Shown here in pieces: positions 53,036 to 61,630 of a stretch of DNA of 64,000 nucleotides. Origin of the DNA: Pseudomonas peradeniyensis (GTDB lineage: Bacteria; Pseudomonadota; Gammaproteobacteria; Pseudomonadales; Pseudomonadaceae); contig NZ_JABWRJ020000001.1 of NCBI RefSeq assembly GCF_014268935.2, forward strand, positions 124,001 to 188,000, given 5' to 3'. A model generated the notes under the pieces. It was not told the origin of the DNA. It did no database searches and saw only the letters and a program-made list of their open reading frames with translations. Within the stretch, counting starts at the first letter, position 1. Every line of letters begins with the position of its first letter. The position numbers and the translations under genes are program-made.

Positions 53036-54093
53036 CAGTGTGCCTTGAGGTTCTGCAGCTCGACCTGTGCGGCGCCTTCGGCGGCCACGTCGATACGGCC
53101 GATCACCCACGGTTGCTCGCCTTCGGCGCGCAGCACGTTCAGGGCGTTGTCGACCTGGTCCTGGGCCACGCAGATGACCATGCCCACGCCGCAGTTCAGC
53201 ACGCGGTGCATTTCATGCTCGTCGACGTTGCCTTTTTCCTGCAGGAAGTCGAATACCGCCGGACGCTGCCAGCTGGCCACATCGACCACGGCCTGGGCGC
53301 CTTTTGGCAGTACGCGCGGGATGTTGTCCAGCAGGCCGCCGCCGGTGATGTGGGCCATGGCCTTGACCGCGCCGGTCTGCTTGATCAGTTGCAGCAGTGG
53401 CTTGACGTAGATGCGGGTCGGCGCCATCAGCAGGTCGGCCAGCGGCTTGCCGTCGAGCTGGGTGTTGTCGATGTCGGTGCCGGAAACCTCGAGGATCTTG
53501 CGGATCAGCGAGTAGCCGTTGGAGTGCGGACCGGAGGACGGCAGGGCGATCAGGGCGTCGCCGGTGACCACTTTCGAGCCGTCGATGATCTCGGCCTTTT
53601 CCACCACGCCGACGCAGAAGCCGGCCAGGTCGTAGTCTTCGCCTTCGTACATGCCAGGCATCTCGGCGGTTTCACCACCGACCAGCGAGCAACCGGCCAG
53701 TTCGCAACCGGCGCCGATGCCGGTGACCACGGTGGCGGCCACGTCGACGTTGAGCTTGCCGGTGGCGTAGTAGTCGAGGAAGAACAGCGGCTCGGCGCCG
53801 CACACCACCAGGTCGTTGACGCACATGGCGACCAGGTCCTGGCCGATGCTGTCGTGCTTGTTCAGGTTCAGTGCCAGGCGCAGCTTGGTGCCGACGCCGT
53901 CGGTGCCGGAGACCAGCACCGGCTGCTTGTAGCCGGCCGGGATCTCGCAGAGGGCGCCGAAGCCGCCCAGGCCACCCATGACTTCAGGACGTGCGGTGCG
54001 CTTGGCGACGCCCTTGATGCGTTCGACCAGTGCTTCGCCGGCGTCGATGTCTACACCGGCGTCTTTGTAGCTCAGGGAGGGTTGCTTGCTCAT
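53035..54093 (-). CDS. purM: Phosphoribosylformylglycinamidine cyclo-ligase (AIR synthetase)
   Basis: 352 residues. [20 protein letters not shown] at the start, [56 protein letters not shown] for ATP and substrate binding, [15 protein letters not shown], and [16 protein letters not shown]. Makes aminoimidazole ribotide from FGAM with ATP. First gene of the minus-strand operon with purN and the DUF3108 gene; the promoter must lie within the 342-bp divergent gap. Confidence 0.96.
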   Translation of the reverse strand: MSKQPSLSYKDAGVDIDAGEALVERIKGVAKRTARPEVMGGLGGFGALCEIPAGYKQPVLVSGTDGVGTKLRLALNLNKHDSIGQDLVAMCVNDLVVCGAEPLFFLDYYATGKLNVDVAATVVTGIGAGCELAGCSLVGGETAEMPGMYEGEDYDLAGFCVGVVEKAEIIDGSKVVTGDALIALPSSGPHSNGYSLIRKILEVSGTDIDNTQLDGKPLADLLMAPTRIYVKPLLQLIKQTGAVKAMAHITGGGLLDNIPRVLPKGAQAVVDVASWQRPAVFDFLQEKGNVDEHEMHRVLNCGVGMVICVAQDQVDNALNVLRAEGEQPWVIGRIDVAAEGAAQVELQNLKAH

Positions 54094-54435
54094 TGATCCA
54101 GGCCTTTAGGAGGGAGGGATTCAGAAAAACGACCGGGACGGCCAAGGCCGGTTTCAGAAACGGCGGCTGCCTGTACGTCACTGGTCTGCGAAGGCGCGCG
54201 ATTTTATCAGGGTTGCCCCAAGGCGGCCATCCTCAGGCCGACGGGCAGGCGGGAAATCTGGGCAAAAAACCGAGTTTCACCCCGTGCGACTGGTTGCCGC
54301 GCCGGTGCCTGTATAAGGTATAGGCATGGCGACCCACGTAACGGGCCGGCAACGCGGAGCATTTTCCGTGGTTGCGCGGTCACAGCCGACAGGCAAGGGC
54401 GTGTCGCCCAAAGGTCATCTGGACAGGAATCCTCA
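54094..54435. other. Divergent gap between purM and the DUF2066 gene
   Basis: 342 bp without a recognised gene. TATAAGGTATAGGCATGG near 54311-54328 offers a -10-like element for the plus strand. No operator motif was identified with confidence. Confidence 0.45.
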
Positions 54436-55491
54436 ATGCGTCTTCTCAATTTCCTCGCGGGCGCCTGCCTGGCTGTGGCCGGCACCGTCGCCCAGGCCGA
54501 AACCGTCTCTGGTTTGTATCAGGTGCACGAACCGGTCGAAGGGCAGGGCGGCGAAGCCCGCGCCCAGGCCACCGGCAAGGCCCTGGATACCTTGGTGCTG
54601 CGCCTGACCGGCGATCCCAAGGCGGTGCAGAACCCGGCATTGGCCGCGCTGCGCAAGGACCCGCAGCAGATCATCAACCAGGTCGGCAGCGAGGCCGGAC
54701 CGCCGGAGTCGGTGCTGGTCGAGTTCGACCCCGGCAGCACCGAGCGCGCCCTGCGCCAGGCCGGCCTGGCGCTGTGGGGCAGCAACCGGCCGTCGATCCT
54801 TGGCTGGTGGCTGAACGACAGCGTCGAGGGCAGCAGCCTGGTCGGCGATGGCCAGGCCGTCGCCGAACCCCTGCGCCGGGCCGCCCAGCACCGCGGCCTG
54901 CCCCTGCGCCTGCCGTTGGCCGACCTGCAGGAGCAACTGGTGGCCAATGCCAAGCTGCTCGAAGGCAACGACCCGGCGCCGCTGCGCGAGGCCTCCGAGC
55001 GCTATGGCGCCGATGCCCTGCTTGCGGTGCACGCCCATGAGGCCGACGGCAAGTGGCAGGGCAAGTGGCAGTTGTGGCTGGGCGACCAGCGTGAGCAGGG
55101 CAACGCCGAGGGCGCCGACCAGGCGGCCCTGGCCGATGCCGTGCTGCTGGCGGTGAGCAACCGCCTGGCGCCGCGTTACGTCACCCGTCCCGGCGCCAGC
55201 AGTGACCTGCAGGTGCAGGTCCAGGGCATGAACCTGGCGCGCTACGCCGAGCTGAGCCGGGTGCTCGAGCCTTATGGCGCGCGCCTGCAGATGGCCGATG
55301 GCGGCACCCTGACCTACCGCGTAACCGGCAATCGCGAGCAGCTGCGCGCGCAGTTGAGCCTGGCCAAGCTCCAGGAACTGCCCGCCGAGCCTGTGCCCAC
55401 CACGCCTGCGCCGAGCACGCAGGACCCGGCCGGCGCGACGCCGCCGGCCACCGCCGCCAAGCCGTTCGACGGCCTGCGTTTTCGCTGGTAA
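54436..55491 (+). CDS. DUF2066 domain protein, exported
   Basis: 351 residues with a signal peptide (MRLLNFLAGACLAVAGTVAQAE). VSGLYQVHEPVEGQGGEARAQATGKALDTLVLRLTGDPKAVQNPAL is the DUF2066 start, and VDLNDSVEG-like WWLNDSVEGSSLVGDGQAVAEPLRRAAQHRGLPLRLPLADL follows. A Pro/Thr/Ala-rich linker (PTTPAPSTQDPAGATPPATA) and KPFDGLRFRW form the end. The family is periplasmic and of unknown function. It precedes a PerM-type gene by 11 bp, the usual neighbour near purM and hda in Pseudomonas. Confidence 0.85.
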   Translation: MRLLNFLAGACLAVAGTVAQAETVSGLYQVHEPVEGQGGEARAQATGKALDTLVLRLTGDPKAVQNPALAALRKDPQQIINQVGSEAGPPESVLVEFDPGSTERALRQAGLALWGSNRPSILGWWLNDSVEGSSLVGDGQAVAEPLRRAAQHRGLPLRLPLADLQEQLVANAKLLEGNDPAPLREASERYGADALLAVHAHEADGKWQGKWQLWLGDQREQGNAEGADQAALADAVLLAVSNRLAPRYVTRPGASSDLQVQVQGMNLARYAELSRVLEPYGARLQMADGGTLTYRVTGNREQLRAQLSLAKLQELPAEPVPTTPAPSTQDPAGATPPATAAKPFDGLRFRW

Positions 55492-55502
55492 GGAATACTT
55501 GA

Positions 55503-56576
55503 ATGATTGATATGCGTCGCTGGATCTGGTTGGGCGCGGCTTTTGTGGCCGCCGTGCTGCTGTACTTCCTGCACAACATCCTCTCGCCGTTCCTGGTGGG
55601 CATCCTGTTGGCCTACCTGGCAGACCCGCTGGTGGATCGCCTGGAGCGGCTCGGCCTTTCACGCACCTGGGGCGTGGTGGTGGTGTTCAGCCTGTTCACC
55701 CTGATCTTCCTGGCCCTGCTGTTGGTGTTGGTGCCGATGCTGGCCAAGCAACTGGTGCGCCTGTACGAGTTGGCGCCGCAGATGCTCGACTGGTTGCAGC
55801 ATGTGGCGCTGCCCTGGGTGCAGAGTCGCCTGGGCCTGGCCGATGGTTTCTGGAAGTTCGACAAGATCAAGGCTGCCATTGGCGAGCACATGGGCCAGAC
55901 CACCGACATCATCAGCGTGCTGCTGTCCCAGGCCACCGCTTCGAGCCTGGCGCTGATCGGCTGGCTGGCCAACCTGGTGCTGATCCCGGTGGTGGGCTTC
56001 TACCTGCTGCGCGACTGGGACCTGATGATGGCCAAGCTGCGTAGCCTGCTGCCGCGCCAGCGCGAGCCGCAGGTGGTGGGGCTGGCAGGCGAGTGCCACG
56101 AGGTGCTGGGGGCATTCGTGCGCGGGCAGTTGCTGGTGATGCTGGCGCTGGGCGTCATCTATTCCACCGGCTTGATGCTGGTGGGCCTGGAGCTGGGCCT
56201 GCTGATCGGCATGCTCGCGGGGCTGGCGGCGATCGTGCCGTACATGGGCTTCATCATCGGCATCGGCGCGGCGCTGGTCGCCGGGTTGTTCCAGTTCGGC
56301 GGTGAGCTTTACCCGATGCTGGGCATCGTCGCGGTGTTCATGGTCGGGCAGGCGCTCGAAGGCATGGTGCTGACACCGCTGCTGGTGGGCGACCGCATCG
56401 GCCTGCACCCGGTGGCGGTGATCTTCGCGATCCTGGCCGGCGGCGAGCTGTTCGGCTTTACCGGGGTGTTGCTGGCGTTGCCGGTGGCGGCGGTGATCAT
56501 GGTGCTGCTGCGGCATGTGCATGACCTGTACAAGGAATCGGACATGTATGCCGGGGAGATCGACCCGGAGCTATGA
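55503..56576 (+). CDS. AI-2E family (PerM/TqsA) membrane protein
   Basis: 357 residues from ATG 55503; ATG 55512 is an alternative. About eight hydrophobic helices: IWLGAAFVAAVLLYFLHNIL, FLVGILLAYLADPLVDRLERLGLSRTWGVVVVFSLFTLIFLALLLVLV, then a longer amphipathic domain and VLIPVVGFYLLRDWDLMMAKL, FVRGQLLVMLALGVIYSTGLMLVGLELGLLIGMLAGLAAIVPYMGFIIGIGAALVAG, GDRIGLHPVAVIFAILAGGELFGFTGVLLALPVAAVIMVLLRHV. These blocks are characteristic of the PerM family; members include autoinducer-2 exporters and Na+/H+ antiporters, so the substrate cannot be assigned. Confidence 0.9.
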   Translation: MIDMRRWIWLGAAFVAAVLLYFLHNILSPFLVGILLAYLADPLVDRLERLGLSRTWGVVVVFSLFTLIFLALLLVLVPMLAKQLVRLYELAPQMLDWLQHVALPWVQSRLGLADGFWKFDKIKAAIGEHMGQTTDIISVLLSQATASSLALIGWLANLVLIPVVGFYLLRDWDLMMAKLRSLLPRQREPQVVGLAGECHEVLGAFVRGQLLVMLALGVIYSTGLMLVGLELGLLIGMLAGLAAIVPYMGFIIGIGAALVAGLFQFGGELYPMLGIVAVFMVGQALEGMVLTPLLVGDRIGLHPVAVIFAILAGGELFGFTGVLLALPVAAVIMVLLRHVHDLYKESDMYAGEIDPEL

Positions 56577-56603
56577 TCGATCGCTCCCATGTCCGCCTGG
56601 CTT

Positions 56604-56631
56604 TCGTGGGAGCGGGCTTGCCCCGCGATGC
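56604..56631. repeat. Single REP arm
   Basis: TCGTGGGAGCGGGCTTGCCC then CGCGATGC, one arm only, between the PerM-type gene and hda. Confidence 0.8.
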
Positions 56632-56763
56632 TTGTAAAGTGGTGCAACTGATTGATTTTACTTGCGCTATTCCCCTCGCTGATTGTGCCGTCAGCGCTGC
56701 GGGTATAGACTTTGCACACTGTTCATCAAAGGCCCCCTGTGGTCCCCGCGACCGCCCGCGAGC

Positions 56764-57468
56764 ATGAAACCGATCCAGTTGCCCCTGGGTGTGCGTCTGC
56801 GCGACGACGCCACCTTCATCAACTACTACCCCGGCGCCAATGCTGCGGCACTGGGCTATGTCGAGCGGCTGTGCGAAGCCGACGCCGGCTGGACCGAAAG
56901 CCTCATCTACCTGTGGGGCAAGCAGGGCGTGGGCCGTACCCACCTGTTGCAGGCCGCCACCCAGCGTTTCCAGCAGTTGGGTCAACCCGCCGTCTACCTG
57001 CCCCTGGCGCAACTGCTCGATCGTGGCGTCGAACTGCTCGATCACCTCGAACAGTACGAGCTGGTGTGCATCGACGACCTGCATGTGATTGCCGGCAAGG
57101 CGGACTGGGAAGAGGCGATGTTCCACCTGTTCAACCGCCTGCGTGACAGCGGCCGACGCTTGCTGCTGGCGGCGTCCAGTTCGCCACGGGAACTGCCGAT
57201 CAAGCTGGCCGACCTGAAATCGCGGCTGACCCTGGCACTGATCTTCCAGATGCGCGGCATGTCCGACGAGGACAAGCTGCGCGCCTTGCAACTGCGTGCC
57301 TCGCGCCGCGGCCTGCACCTGACCGACGAGGTCGGCCACTTCATCCTCACCCGCGGCACGCGCAGCATGAGCGCGCTGTTCGACCTGCTCGAGCGCCTCG
57401 ATCAGGCTTCCCTGCAGGCCCAGCGCAAGCTGACCATCCCGTTCCTCAAGGAAACCCTCGGCTGGTAA
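56764..57468 (+). CDS. hda: DnaA regulatory inactivator Hda
   Basis: 234 residues from ATG 56764; a frame to 56683 lacks family sequence. The N-terminal QLPLGV (residues 5-10) fits the beta-clamp binding motif of Hda. The AAA+ domain resembles DnaA domain III: NYYPGANAAALGYVERLC, LIYLWGKQGVGRTHLLQAATQRF as Walker A (G-K-Q-G-V-G-R-T, with Arg in place of the usual Lys), LVCIDDLHVIAGKADWEEAMFHLFNRLRDSGRRLLLAASSSPRELPIKLADLKSRLTLALIFQM. It promotes ATP hydrolysis by DnaA after initiation. Its link to DnaA boxes at nrdA in this window is worth noting. Confidence 0.94.
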   Translation: MKPIQLPLGVRLRDDATFINYYPGANAAALGYVERLCEADAGWTESLIYLWGKQGVGRTHLLQAATQRFQQLGQPAVYLPLAQLLDRGVELLDHLEQYELVCIDDLHVIAGKADWEEAMFHLFNRLRDSGRRLLLAASSSPRELPIKLADLKSRLTLALIFQMRGMSDEDKLRALQLRASRRGLHLTDEVGHFILTRGTRSMSALFDLLERLDQASLQAQRKLTIPFLKETLGW

Positions 57469-57593
57469 CCCTGAGAACACGGTGCCAGAGCGTCAAAACG
57501 GAAAAGTCACATCTTTTTCGATAAAATTTGCAAATGGGTCCGATAGAAGGCATAGTTTCCCCCTTCTAAAGGACTACAGACACGGTCGTGCCC

Positions 57594-58229
57594 ATGCTGA
57601 AGCGCTTCGCACCCCTCGTGCCACTTGCACTTGTCACCCTACTTTACGGCTGCGCCTCCACTGGCCCGGTCGAGCCTTCGCAGGACCACCGCGTGGCCGC
57701 CGAGCAATCGGTCAAGGCCAAGGCTTCCGCCTCTTCCGTATTCACCGAGGAAGAGCTGGCCAGCGAAGATGACCTCGACGCCTTCTCCAGCAACGGCAAG
57801 CCGTACCAGCTGCCTGTGCTGGCCGATAGCATTCTCGAACGCGGCATGGCCCTGATCGGCACCCGCTACCGTTTCGGCGGTACCTCCGAGAAGTCCGGCT
57901 TCGATTGCAGCGGTTTCATCGGCTACCTGTTCCGCGAAGAGGCGGGCATGAACCTGCCACGCTCGACCCGCGAGATGATCAACGTCGACGCGCCAAAGGT
58001 CGCCCGCAACAAGCTCAAGCCCGGCGACCTGCTGTTCTTCAGCACCAACGGCCGTGGCCGCGTCAGCCATGCCGGCATCTACCTGGGTGACAACCAGTTC
58101 ATCCACTCCAGCAGCCGCCGCAGCGGTGGCGTGCGCATCGACAGCCTGGGCGATCGCTACTGGAGCAAGACCTTCATCGAGGCCAAACGCGCGCTCGCCA
58201 TGGCGCCGACCACGATCTCGCGCAATTGA
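57594..58229 (+). CDS. NlpC/P60 peptidoglycan hydrolase lipoprotein (first paralogue)
   Basis: 211 residues from ATG 57594; GTG 57588 is possible. Lipobox LLYGC at C20. After a low-complexity Ser/Ala/Glu linker the NlpC/P60 domain begins at about residue 80: GTRYRFGGTSEKSGFDCSGFIGYLFREEAGMNLPRSTREM with catalytic cysteine C105, KLKPGDLLFFSTNGRGRVSHAGIYLGDNQFIHSSSRRSGGVRIDSL with the catalytic histidine in SHAGIY. It should cut D-glutamyl-meso-DAP type bonds in peptidoglycan. The next gene is a closely similar paralogue. Confidence 0.9.
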   Translation: MLKRFAPLVPLALVTLLYGCASTGPVEPSQDHRVAAEQSVKAKASASSVFTEEELASEDDLDAFSSNGKPYQLPVLADSILERGMALIGTRYRFGGTSEKSGFDCSGFIGYLFREEAGMNLPRSTREMINVDAPKVARNKLKPGDLLFFSTNGRGRVSHAGIYLGDNQFIHSSSRRSGGVRIDSLGDRYWSKTFIEAKRALAMAPTTISRN

Positions 58230-58253
58230 TTTGATATCAAAATGCTGTAACCT

Positions 58254-58290
58254 CGCACGGCGGCGTAGCTGAAAAGCTCGCCGCCGTGCG
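58254..58290 (+). terminator. GAAA-tetraloop hairpin between the NlpC genes
   Basis: CGCACGGCGGCG, bulged T, AGCT, loop GAAA, AGCT, CGCCGCCGTGCG. A 16-bp stem, strong, but without a T run, so it may be an intergenic stabiliser or attenuator instead of a terminator. Confidence 0.55.
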
Positions 58291-58375
58291 CATTTACAGA
58301 AAGCGTCTAATCTAAATTCTCAACTCTTTTTACCTTCGGCCGTGGCCGTCGGGTTTTCGACAGGACGTTCGCATC

Positions 58376-58909
58376 ATGGCGATGTTGGCGCGCTTCGCAT
58401 TCCTTTCCCTGGTGGCCCTGCTTGCGGCCTGCTCCAGCCGTGCGCCCGCACCGGCACCGGTAGCCAAGTCGCCGATGGTGTTCAATCAAGCGCCTTCCTC
58501 GCCTGCGGCTGATGATGTGCTGTTCCGCGCCATCGGCCTGGTGGGCACGCCGTACCGTTGGGGTGGCAACACGCCGGATTCCGGGTTCGATTGCAGCGGC
58601 CTGATCGGCTACGTCTACCGTGACGCGGCGGGCATCAGCCTGCCGCGCTCGACCCGCGAAATGATCGTCATGCGCGCGCCGAATGTGGACATCAATGCGC
58701 TACAGTCGGGCGACCTGGTGTTCTTCGCCACCAGCGGTGGGTCGCAGGTCAGCCATGCCGGCATCTACGTCGGCGAAGGGCGCTTCGTGCATGCACCGTC
58801 GACGGGCGGCACCGTGCGCCTGGACTACCTGTCCAACAGCTATTGGTCCAAGGCCTACCTGCAGGCCAAGCGGGTGCTGCCGCCGGGGCATCTGGCGCAG
58901 AATCCCTGA
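58376..58909 (+). CDS. NlpC/P60 peptidoglycan hydrolase lipoprotein (second paralogue)
   Basis: 177 residues with a lipobox LLAAC (C19). A short linker is followed by GTPYRWGGNTPDSGFDCSGLIGYVYRDAAGISLPRSTREM (catalytic C73), ALQSGDLVFFATSGGSQVSHAGIYVGEGRFVHAPSTGGTVRLDYL with the catalytic histidine, and YWSKAYLQAKRVL. It lacks the acidic linker of the first copy. The pair probably arose by tandem duplication. Start ATG 58376; an ATG two codons later (58382) is also possible. Confidence 0.9.
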   Translation: MAMLARFAFLSLVALLAACSSRAPAPAPVAKSPMVFNQAPSSPAADDVLFRAIGLVGTPYRWGGNTPDSGFDCSGLIGYVYRDAAGISLPRSTREMIVMRAPNVDINALQSGDLVFFATSGGSQVSHAGIYVGEGRFVHAPSTGGTVRLDYLSNSYWSKAYLQAKRVLPPGHLAQNP

Positions 58910-59048
58910 TCCGTGATGGCTTTCGCCAATCCTGTCTGAGTGTTTTGGCGAGCCGCAGGGCGTTCCTGACTCTACAAGCTTCTACCGCTCCTCCTCCTGC
59001 CCGTTGCGCCAGGATGCCCGTCCCATAACGACATCCCGGGAGCGGGTC

Positions 59049-61619
59049 ATGACCACGATCAAGGAGCGCGTGGAGCGCAGTCTCGACGCATTGGAAGCAG
59101 GGCGGCCGCTGGTACGCCTGGTGGACGAAATCGTCCGCGAATTCCCCGATCCCTATGTGCTGGCAACCCAGCACGCGCAGCGCATCGTACTCAAGCACAC
59201 CGGCAAGCCAATCGATCCACGGTTTATCTGGTGGCATCAGTTCGGCACTGCCAGCACCAGCAGCCGCAGTTTCACGGGGTGGCAGCACAGCGGGCCGCCG
59301 TTGAAGTCGATGACCTTGACCGAGCTTGTGATCAAGCGCTTCGATGCCCACTTTCAGGAGGCACCGGACGAGCTTGATCTGTACGGTGGCTTCTATCTGC
59401 AGGGGCGGCAGGCCAATCACTTTGATGAGCGCAACGAAGTGGCGATGCTTGGCAGCAAGGTGCAGGAAGACCTGTGGGCGCTGGACTTCGCGATGGCCTA
59501 TCGCGCCGACATCACGCGATTCTGGAACACCTATTCACAACATTTTCGTGTCCTGGCCAAGGTCAACCTGTTGGGGCAGGGGAGTATCGCCTTTCGCGCA
59601 GGGCGAATCAGCGAGAGTGACTGGGCTTCGTTGCGGGCAATGATTGCCGACGGGCTGGCTGCCGGCGTGCTGCCGACGCTGGACGCGCTCAAGCAGGGCA
59701 GTTCGACAACGCCCTTTTCGGTCTTCCGCTACGTGCTGGATCAAGGCGATCGCGGTTGCCTCTACAGCTTTGTGGTGGGCAGTGGTCGTACGCTCCTCTA
59801 TCGCCCCTGGGCAAGCGAGGCGCTCAAGAGTTTCGCATCGGAGCAGGATCAGGCTGGGTGGCTACGCGGACAATTGCAGGATCCCGCCACCCTGGCCAGC
59901 TATGTGACAGCTGCCCACACCGATGCCCGTGACCCTTCGCGTGCCCACTCGGTCAGGACGCATCTGCAAAGTATCGCCAACAGTGCGACCGATGAGGCGG
60001 CGCTGGTGTTGCTCGGCTACCTGAAGCGGCCGATCACCATGGACCTCTTCACCTACCTGGCCAATCAGGCCACCACTGAGATGAACGACAACGCCACGGC
60101 CATGCTGGACAACGCCCAACTTCGCAAGGCGATGTGGAGTGGTTATCTCTCGGCGTTCATCAAGGTGTTCGGTGGCTTTGCGCCGCTCGGCTGGCCGATG
60201 ACGCTGATGCTGCTGGGGGCCAGCCTGGGCAAGGTGGGGTTGGATATCGATGCCGCCTTGCATGCCGCCGACGAGCAGGGTCGCAAGAGTGCATTGCGCG
60301 ATGCCATGCTCGACAGCCTGTTCGCGGCCTTGAACATGGTCGATCTGGGGTTTCAGTCGAGTTTTGCCGCTTTGGCCCATGACGTGCCGTTCGATGAGTT
60401 GGATGGCAATCTGGACCAGTGGCAGGTGTCGCAGTCCGCCACCCTGCTGGTCGAAGGGCAGGAGAGCAACGAGCTGCTCAGTGGTGAGCAGGTGACCTCC
60501 GGGCGTTTGCGTGGCATCAGGCTGGGAAGCGATGGCAGTTGCTGGATCGTGCTCAATGGTTTGTCGTACCGCGTGCGGTATGACCATGAGCTGCATACCT
60601 GGCTGGTTGTGCCGGCCCATAATCCGTTTGCTTTCGGCCCTCTTTACCCGGTACGGCTGAACGAGGCGAACGAGTGGGAGTTACTGGTACCGCCGCGGTT
60701 GGTCGGGGGGACGCCGCCCGTTGTGGGGGGCATGTCCAGCACCAGATCGAGGTTCTGGGATCTGCACCTTGCCGTGGACGATGTGCGTAGCAAGGTGTTC
60801 TCCGCCAATGCTTTGCGCCGTCAGAAAGCGCTGCTTCAGGCTCGCCCTATTCCGCTGCTGGAGCGGGATCAGGTGCCTGATGTGGATGCCAATGGCCTGG
60901 ATTGCGTGCTGGTCGACGGCCGACTCCAATACTCGTATCGCTATGGCCGCGAGTACTACAACTCCCTGATCGAGTACTACACCAGCGACGAGTCCAAGGT
61001 GAACGACGTTTTTCGCTCAGGTACTTATCGATACGACGACGAGGACGATTACATTCGAGCGTTGGCCGATACCCTGGACGAGCTACCCGAGAGCAACGAG
61101 GTGAGCCTGTATCGTGGCGGGCACGCATCCCGTGGCACCAGTGGCCAGCACTATCGCAATGGCCAGCTGCGGGTGGGGGATGTGCTGGTCAATACCGACC
61201 TGACCTCGTTTACCGAGAACCCCTACAAGGTCGCCGAGTTCGCCTCACAACCTTCGGTCGATGCACCCGGCCAGTTGCCAGGGGTGTTCGACGACACATC
61301 GGTAGTGTTCGAACTGCCCCTCGGGCGTTATCAGGAGGGCACGCCGATCAGTGCATTCTCGCTTTACTGGGACGAAGGGGAGACCCTGTTCCTACCCGGC
61401 CACTATTTCCAAATTGACAATCTGGAGCAGGTCTACGGTGATCACTATCGCTTCGTCCATGTCACGCTCCACCAGGTGCCCAAGCCTGCTGCTGGGCCTG
61501 TCTACGACCTGCGCACCGGCCTGTTGTTCGACGAACAGGCCTACAAGGCGCGCTTCAGGACACCTGGACTGGCAGAGCGTTTCTTTCCCGTAGATCCTCC
61601 GGCAGCAGCCGCCAACTGA
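59049..61619 (+). CDS. Putative large toxin: dermonecrotic-toxin-like N-terminus with C-terminal ADP-ribosyltransferase-like domain
   Basis: 856 residues from ATG 59049 with CGGGAG at 59037-59042; an ATG at 59004 lacks a site. No signal peptide is evident. The region around residues 100-300 has the order seen in Pseudomonas DUF6543 dermonecrotic-toxin domains: DLYGGFYLQGRQANHFDERNEV, ITRFWNTYSQHFRVLAKVNLL, GRISESDWASLRAMI, GSGRTLLYRPWASEALKSFASEQDQAGWLRGQLQDPATL. A hydrophobic helix pair follows at about 370-400 (GFAPLGWPMTLMLLGASLG). The C-terminus looks like a mono-ADP-ribosyltransferase: R689 in SLYRGGHASRG, TSFT at 719-722 in TDLTSFTENPYKVAEFA, and E776-x-E778 in WDEGETLFLPG. This R / S-T-S-like / ExE order is that of arginine-specific toxins. 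Codon use is less GC-biased than neighbours. Target, secretion route and immunity are unknown. Confidence 0.62.
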   Translation: MTTIKERVERSLDALEAGRPLVRLVDEIVREFPDPYVLATQHAQRIVLKHTGKPIDPRFIWWHQFGTASTSSRSFTGWQHSGPPLKSMTLTELVIKRFDAHFQEAPDELDLYGGFYLQGRQANHFDERNEVAMLGSKVQEDLWALDFAMAYRADITRFWNTYSQHFRVLAKVNLLGQGSIAFRAGRISESDWASLRAMIADGLAAGVLPTLDALKQGSSTTPFSVFRYVLDQGDRGCLYSFVVGSGRTLLYRPWASEALKSFASEQDQAGWLRGQLQDPATLASYVTAAHTDARDPSRAHSVRTHLQSIANSATDEAALVLLGYLKRPITMDLFTYLANQATTEMNDNATAMLDNAQLRKAMWSGYLSAFIKVFGGFAPLGWPMTLMLLGASLGKVGLDIDAALHAADEQGRKSALRDAMLDSLFAALNMVDLGFQSSFAALAHDVPFDELDGNLDQWQVSQSATLLVEGQESNELLSGEQVTSGRLRGIRLGSDGSCWIVLNGLSYRVRYDHELHTWLVVPAHNPFAFGPLYPVRLNEANEWELLVPPRLVGGTPPVVGGMSSTRSRFWDLHLAVDDVRSKVFSANALRRQKALLQARPIPLLERDQVPDVDANGLDCVLVDGRLQYSYRYGREYYNSLIEYYTSDESKVNDVFRSGTYRYDDEDDYIRALADTLDELPESNEVSLYRGGHASRGTSGQHYRNGQLRVGDVLVNTDLTSFTENPYKVAEFASQPSVDAPGQLPGVFDDTSVVFELPLGRYQEGTPISAFSLYWDEGETLFLPGHYFQIDNLEQVYGDHYRFVHVTLHQVPKPAAGPVYDLRTGLLFDEQAYKARFRTPGLAERFFPVDPPAAAAN

Positions 61620-61630
61620 GGCGACGGGGA

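Noticed and set aside
54326..54607. 93-codon plus-strand frame before the DUF2066 gene
   Set aside because: It overlaps the well supported DUF2066 start in another frame and shows no conserved features.
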